From assembly GCA_016931625.1 (NCBI GenBank), contig JAFGEK010000049.1:1-37618 (forward strand): 37,618 bases of DNA, read 5' to 3'. The notes below the pieces were generated by a model. The model did not search any database. It worked only from the letters and a program-made list of their open reading frames with translations, and was not told the origin of the DNA. This DNA comes from Deltaproteobacteria bacterium. Its GTDB lineage: Bacteria > Myxococcota > XYA12-FULL-58-9 > JAFGEK01. Both the position numbers and the translations under genes were made by a program. Below, in pieces: positions 33,761-37,618 of the stretch. Each line of letters opens with the position of its first letter. Position 1 is the stretch's first letter.

Positions 33761-36700
33761 GTGCGAATTAAAAAGCTTGAAATACATGGCTTTAAATCTT
33801 TTGCTGACCGAGTTGTGTTGTCTTTTGGCGATGGTATTACTGGGGTAGTAGGGCCCAATGGTTGTGGCAAATCAAATGTTGTAGATGCCATCCGTTGGTG
33901 TATGGGTGAGATGAGCGCCAAGCATTTACGCGGTCGGGCCATGCAAGATGTTATTTTTGCAGGTTCTGATTCGCGTGGACCGACCGGCATAGCAGAGGTT
34001 ACGCTAACCTTTCATAATGATGGTAATGCTCCTCCACAATATGCGGTATTTAGTGAAATTGCGGTTACGCGGCGCTTACATCGTGATGGTTCTAGTGAGT
34101 ATATTATAAATAAAGTGCCAGCACGCTTGCGCGATATTACCGATTTGTTCTTAGGCACCGGTGCAGGTACGCGGGCATATTCAATTATTGAGCAGGGTCG
34201 TATTGGCTTTGTGGTTTCAGCGCGTCCTGAAGATCGGCGTTCACTTATTGAAGAAGTTGCTAGTATTACCAAATTTAAAGCGCGCAAAAAAGCAGCCGAA
34301 CGTCGCTTTGAGGCCACTGAACAAAACTTGCGTCGTGTCAATGATATTGTTAGCGAGCTTGAACGTCAGCTTGGTTCGTTGCGTCGTCAAGCCCGAAAAG
34401 CTGAGCGTTATAAAGAGTTACGTGAAGAGCTGCGTGATCTTGAATTACATGGTGCTAGTTTAGAATATCTCAATCTGGGAGTGTTAGAGAAAGTTCAAGA
34501 GGCACAACGAGTGCAACTTGAAAGCACTATTGAAGATTTAAATGCGGCTTTTGCAAATTCTGAAGCTGGGTTAGAAATAGAGCGCTTGCGTCTTACTGAA
34601 GAAGAGCGAGTATTGATGGCCTCGCAGCAAACTACCGCAGAGATGGATGCGCGTATTGCAGCGCTTGAGCGTGATTTGTCACATTGGAAATCGCGTTTTT
34701 TTGAAACCAAAGAGAGGATACAGACCGCGTGTCGCGATTTAGAAGAAGCGCGAGTGCGCCTTACTTATACTGATAGTGAACGTGTTGAAGCACAGCAAGC
34801 TACGGTTACTTATGAACAAGAAGCGAATAAAAGTCGTGAGCTGATTAACGCGGCAGCCAGTGCTTTAATAAAAATGCAGACGGAGCTTAGTGCTCTTGAT
34901 GTTGAACTTGATATGCATCGCAAAGACGCTTTAGAGCATGTACATGGTGCTGCTCAAGGTCGAGCGCATGCTAAGAATTTAGAGCGCCAACGTGTTGATG
35001 TGCAAACCCGACTTGAAAACGCAAGCTCTGAACAACAAGATTTACAACTTAGACGAGCTGAAACACAACGGCGCTGTGAAGTTTTAGCGCAACAATTTGA
35101 GCAACTACAAACCGACTTGACGAATTACCATGAGCAAATTGCAGGTTTGCGTGAGCAATTAAATATAACTAATGCTGAAACTGACCATTTTGAAGCACTC
35201 TTACAAAACTTACGAGACCAGTTAGGCGCTAAACGTTCTCGTCTTGAGTCTTTGCAAGAAATTGCTCGTCGTTTTGAAGGATACTCTGATGGTGTACGCA
35301 GCATTTTTGGGGCGTGTGATGAACATGGGACACCGCAAGAAGGTGGTACTCCGGTTGTTGCGGGCATACGCGCCCTAGTTAGTGATGTACTCAATGTAAC
35401 TTCAGAGTATGAGCGCGCGATTGAGGCTGCATTGGGTAATCGTGTACAGTATCTTATTGTAGATAGTATTGATGATGGAGCCGCAGCGATAGCCTTTTTG
35501 CAACAAACCTCTAGCGGTCAAAGCGGTTTTATTCCAATAGCGCCAAGACAAAGAGAGCGCTGGTCAGCCATGGCAGTACCTGAAGGTGTGCTTGGTGTGG
35601 CTCGTTCTTTTGTCTCTCCAGATGAAGGTTATGAGCAAGTTGCTGACTATCTGCTAAGTGAAGTGTTAATTGTTGATAATATTGATATCGCTCGTCGTCT
35701 TTTTGCAGCAGGAGTTAGTGATGAAAGAGTAGCCAATAAAATATTAGTTACTATTAGTGGTGAAGTTATTGATATAGGTGGGGTTATTACCGGTGGCTCG
35801 GTTGAAGGTGCTGGATTGCTGCAAAAACGCCGTGAGATCCGTGAACTTGCACAAGAAGTTGAGCAGCTCACCCAAGTTTATCAAACACGCAAAGCCGAAC
35901 AAGAAGATCTTGAAACCCAACGTTTGCAACTCGAAATTGATGTGCAACAACTTGATAAAGATATTCACGAGGGCGAGCTTGAGCGTGTACAAATTGTAAA
36001 AGACAAACAAGCGGCTGAAAAAGAACACAACACTATAAATGAGAGACTCGAAGTATTAGCTTATGAGTTAACCCAACGATGTGAAGAGCTTGCCGAGATT
36101 GATACTGAAGAGCGAACAGTGTTGGCGCAAGCGGTGAGCGCCGAAGCAGGGCGTGAGCAAAGTGAAGCTCAGTTAGCTTTTCTTAGTGAACAACGCCGTA
36201 CTCTGGCGTTAAAAATTGATAGCCAAAGTGAAGAACTTACTGAAGCTAAAGTACAATTGGCAGCTCATGAAGAAAAGCTAGCTGCAGCCAAAGCCACAGT
36301 ACAAAGGCTTGCAACGACACATAAAGAATTAGCCAATCGTATCGAGCGTGATGATGTGACTATGGGCGAGGGTGAGGTAGCGGCGGCTGAATTAGAGCAA
36401 AAAATTACACAAGGTAGCGAGCAATTGTCAGATTTGGTCAGTCAAACTCAAATGCTGCATACCCAACTTAATGAAGCGCGTGGCCGCTATGAAACCGAAC
36501 GTGCTGGCATAGGTGATGTAGAACAGAAGATGCGTAGTCAGCGCAACGAACTCGATTCTATGCGTGAAAAGCTATTGAATACACGTATGGAAATCCAACG
36601 TTTAAACCTTGAGCGTCAGCGTTTAATTGACCAAGTAGCCGAACGTTATGATGTTGTTTTAGCCACTATTATTACTGATTACCATCTGCGATCATTGCCA

Positions 36701-37369
36701 GGTACACATGCAGATTCGCGTAGAGGTGAACTTGATCGCGCCATTCGTGCTATGGGACCGATTAATTTAACGGCAATTGAAGAATGCGCCGAGATTGAAG
36801 GTCGACATACGTTTTTAGTGCAACAACGCGATGACTTACAATCAGCCCTTGATTCACTTAAACGTGCAATTACTCGAATTAATCGCCAAAGTCGCGAGCG
36901 ATTTCGTGCCGCCTTTGATGCAGTTAACGAGATGTTTCAACAAGTATTTCCAAGACTTTTCCGTGGTGGTGAAGCACGTCTTGAATTAGTTGAAAACGGT
37001 GATGTTCTTGAAGCTGGTGTTGATATTATTGCGCAACCTCCAGGCAAAAAACTGCAAAATGTTGGTCTCTTATCTGGTGGTGAAAAGGCGCTTACCGCTA
37101 CTGCTTTAGTATTTTCAATATTTTTAATCAAGCCCAGCCCATTTTGCGTGCTTGACGAAGTTGATGCGCCACTTGATGAAGCTAACGTGGGTCGTTTTAA
37201 TCAAATGCTGCAAGAAATATCAAAACTGTCGCAGTTTATTGTCATTACCCATAATAAATTGACGATGAGTGAAGCAGACCGCCTCTATGGCATCACCATG
37301 GAAGAGCCAGGTATGAGTAAAGTAGTTTCGGTTGATCTCAGTCAGCAAAATGGTGAAGTAGCAGCTTAA
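33761..37369 (+). CDS. smc: Chromosome segregation ATPase SMC
   Basis: 1202 residues from the chosen start. Order: N-terminal head RIKKLEIHGFKSFADRVVL with Walker A GPNGCGKS (31-38, Lys37), a long coiled coil, a hinge domain (about 505-670, FEGYSDGVRSIFGA through the glycine-rich VITGGSVEG), the returning coil, then the head again with signature LSGGEK (1104-1109) and Walker B VLDEVDAPLD (Asp1132, Glu1133). Full length and intact. GTG at 33761 is chosen over TTG at 33713: GGGG lies six bases before it, and RIKKLEIHGFKSF is the usual N-terminus. SMC compacts and separates chromosomes with ScpA and ScpB, which are not in the window. A tandem TATTGTAACG repeat precedes the gene. Confidence 0.97.
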   Translation: MRIKKLEIHGFKSFADRVVLSFGDGITGVVGPNGCGKSNVVDAIRWCMGEMSAKHLRGRAMQDVIFAGSDSRGPTGIAEVTLTFHNDGNAPPQYAVFSEIAVTRRLHRDGSSEYIINKVPARLRDITDLFLGTGAGTRAYSIIEQGRIGFVVSARPEDRRSLIEEVASITKFKARKKAAERRFEATEQNLRRVNDIVSELERQLGSLRRQARKAERYKELREELRDLELHGASLEYLNLGVLEKVQEAQRVQLESTIEDLNAAFANSEAGLEIERLRLTEEERVLMASQQTTAEMDARIAALERDLSHWKSRFFETKERIQTACRDLEEARVRLTYTDSERVEAQQATVTYEQEANKSRELINAAASALIKMQTELSALDVELDMHRKDALEHVHGAAQGRAHAKNLERQRVDVQTRLENASSEQQDLQLRRAETQRRCEVLAQQFEQLQTDLTNYHEQIAGLREQLNITNAETDHFEALLQNLRDQLGAKRSRLESLQEIARRFEGYSDGVRSIFGACDEHGTPQEGGTPVVAGIRALVSDVLNVTSEYERAIEAALGNRVQYLIVDSIDDGAAAIAFLQQTSSGQSGFIPIAPRQRERWSAMAVPEGVLGVARSFVSPDEGYEQVADYLLSEVLIVDNIDIARRLFAAGVSDERVANKILVTISGEVIDIGGVITGGSVEGAGLLQKRREIRELAQEVEQLTQVYQTRKAEQEDLETQRLQLEIDVQQLDKDIHEGELERVQIVKDKQAAEKEHNTINERLEVLAYELTQRCEELAEIDTEERTVLAQAVSAEAGREQSEAQLAFLSEQRRTLALKIDSQSEELTEAKVQLAAHEEKLAAAKATVQRLATTHKELANRIERDDVTMGEGEVAAAELEQKITQGSEQLSDLVSQTQMLHTQLNEARGRYETERAGIGDVEQKMRSQRNELDSMREKLLNTRMEIQRLNLERQRLIDQVAERYDVVLATIITDYHLRSLPGTHADSRRGELDRAIRAMGPINLTAIEECAEIEGRHTFLVQQRDDLQSALDSLKRAITRINRQSRERFRAAFDAVNEMFQQVFPRLFRGGEARLELVENGDVLEAGVDIIAQPPGKKLQNVGLLSGGEKALTATALVFSIFLIKPSPFCVLDEVDAPLDEANVGRFNQMLQEISKLSQFIVITHNKLTMSEADRLYGITMEEPGMSKVVSVDLSQQNGEVAA

Positions 37370-37391
37370 GAATAAAATGGCTTATCATTCG

Positions 37392-37407
37392 CCGTTAAAA
37401 TTTACGG
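37392..37407 (+). terminator. Weak stem after smc
   Basis: CCGT and ACGG enclose TAAAATTT, followed by TTTGGTT, 22 bases after the smc stop. Short stem and weak T-tail make it a low-confidence terminator for smc. Confidence 0.2.
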
Positions 37408-37493
37408 TTTGGTTAGCTCGTTAAGCAAGTTAGATATTACTTCGAATATTTGTTTGGAATCGTGTTCTGAAAGTTTGCCGCTCGTGCGTAAAG

Positions 37494-37520
37494 CAATATT
37501 TACAATATTTACAATATTTA
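37494..37520. repeat. Three perfect CAATATTTA tandem copies
   Basis: A 9-bp unit repeated exactly three times in the non-coding end region after smc. Read on the minus strand it would encode repeated Val-Asn-Ile in a short open frame, but no gene is called there. Confidence 0.85.
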
Positions 37521-37534
37521 CGGTGTCAAACGTT

Positions 37535-37560
37535 AAAAAAAGTGTCGCAAAATGCGACAC
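37535..37560 (-). terminator. Strong Rho-independent terminator for a gene entering from the right
   Basis: GTGTCGCA (37542-37549) and TGCGACAC (37553-37560) form a perfect 8-bp stem with an AAA loop. On the minus strand the stem is followed directly by seven T (A at 37535-37541 on plus). It should end a minus-strand transcript whose gene lies beyond the right edge and converges with smc. Read on plus it has no T-run. Confidence 0.8.
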
Positions 37561-37618
37561 ACTACATATTTTAAGACATTCATCAACATAAAATCAGCTA
37601 GTTATAGTTGGCATCAGA

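Noticed and set aside
37402-37560. 52-codon minus-strand frame ending in a plausible helical C-terminus
   Set aside because: Its only start (GTG) lies in the terminator hairpin, there is no ribosome-binding site, and it includes the CAATATTTA repeat. It could be a decayed gene end, but evidence is too thin.

Overview
The window reads as a piece of chromosome from an AT-rich Gram-negative bacterium. It carries KdsB (LPS Kdo activation), MreBCD/PBP2/RodA (rod-shape elongasome), lipoproteins with lipoboxes, three bactofilins, a receiver-PilZ protein and a DUF4388 protein. This mix is typical of Myxococcota and other former Deltaproteobacteria or Bdellovibrionota relatives. That placement is an inference from gene content only. 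No rRNA, tRNA or CRISPR array was seen.

Layout. 1-848: a small inverted-repeat element (with a nested REP-like hairpin) that cuts a Tat-signal gene after its first codons, then non-coding DNA. 849-5757: cysK (minus), a pseudo-receiver/PilZ regulator, then proB-proA. 5777-13708: three minus-strand genes of unknown role, led by a 2003-residue protein that joins a class I/II PLP aminotransferase domain to a PEP-carboxykinase-like P-loop kinase domain; this is the most unusual locus. 14293-20482: mreB-mreC-mreD-mrdA-rodA, tightly overlapping, with an apparent ATT start for mreC and a RodA enlarged by a membrane insertion. It is followed by an acidic hypothetical gene and a small lipoprotein. 21334-26043 (minus): a lipoprotein, pyrE, three bactofilins and a coiled-coil J-domain/zinc-ribbon protein. 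26217-28303: a KdsB homologue with an altered QGDEP motif, a histidine-phosphatase-fold protein lacking its second catalytic His, and a YqgE/AlgH protein.

28337-30282 is an accessory patch: a FitAB/VapBC-type toxin-antitoxin pair with a promoter that predicts a leaderless mRNA, then remains of two transposases (an IS66-type TnpC start and a different DDE-type C-terminus) and a lone copy of the 18-bp inverted repeat seen at the left edge. 30283-33527: a DUF4388 protein and the three-gene proton-translocating transhydrogenase (pntAa-pntAb-pntB). 33761-37369: a complete smc gene. A minus-strand terminator at the right edge points to a gene entering from beyond the window.

Functionally the window is mainly cell-shape and cytoskeleton genes (Mre/Rod, bactofilins, SMC), proline and cysteine synthesis, pyrimidine synthesis, LPS and redox balance. 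The aminotransferase-kinase fusion with its two small partners is the best candidate for an uncharacterised system.
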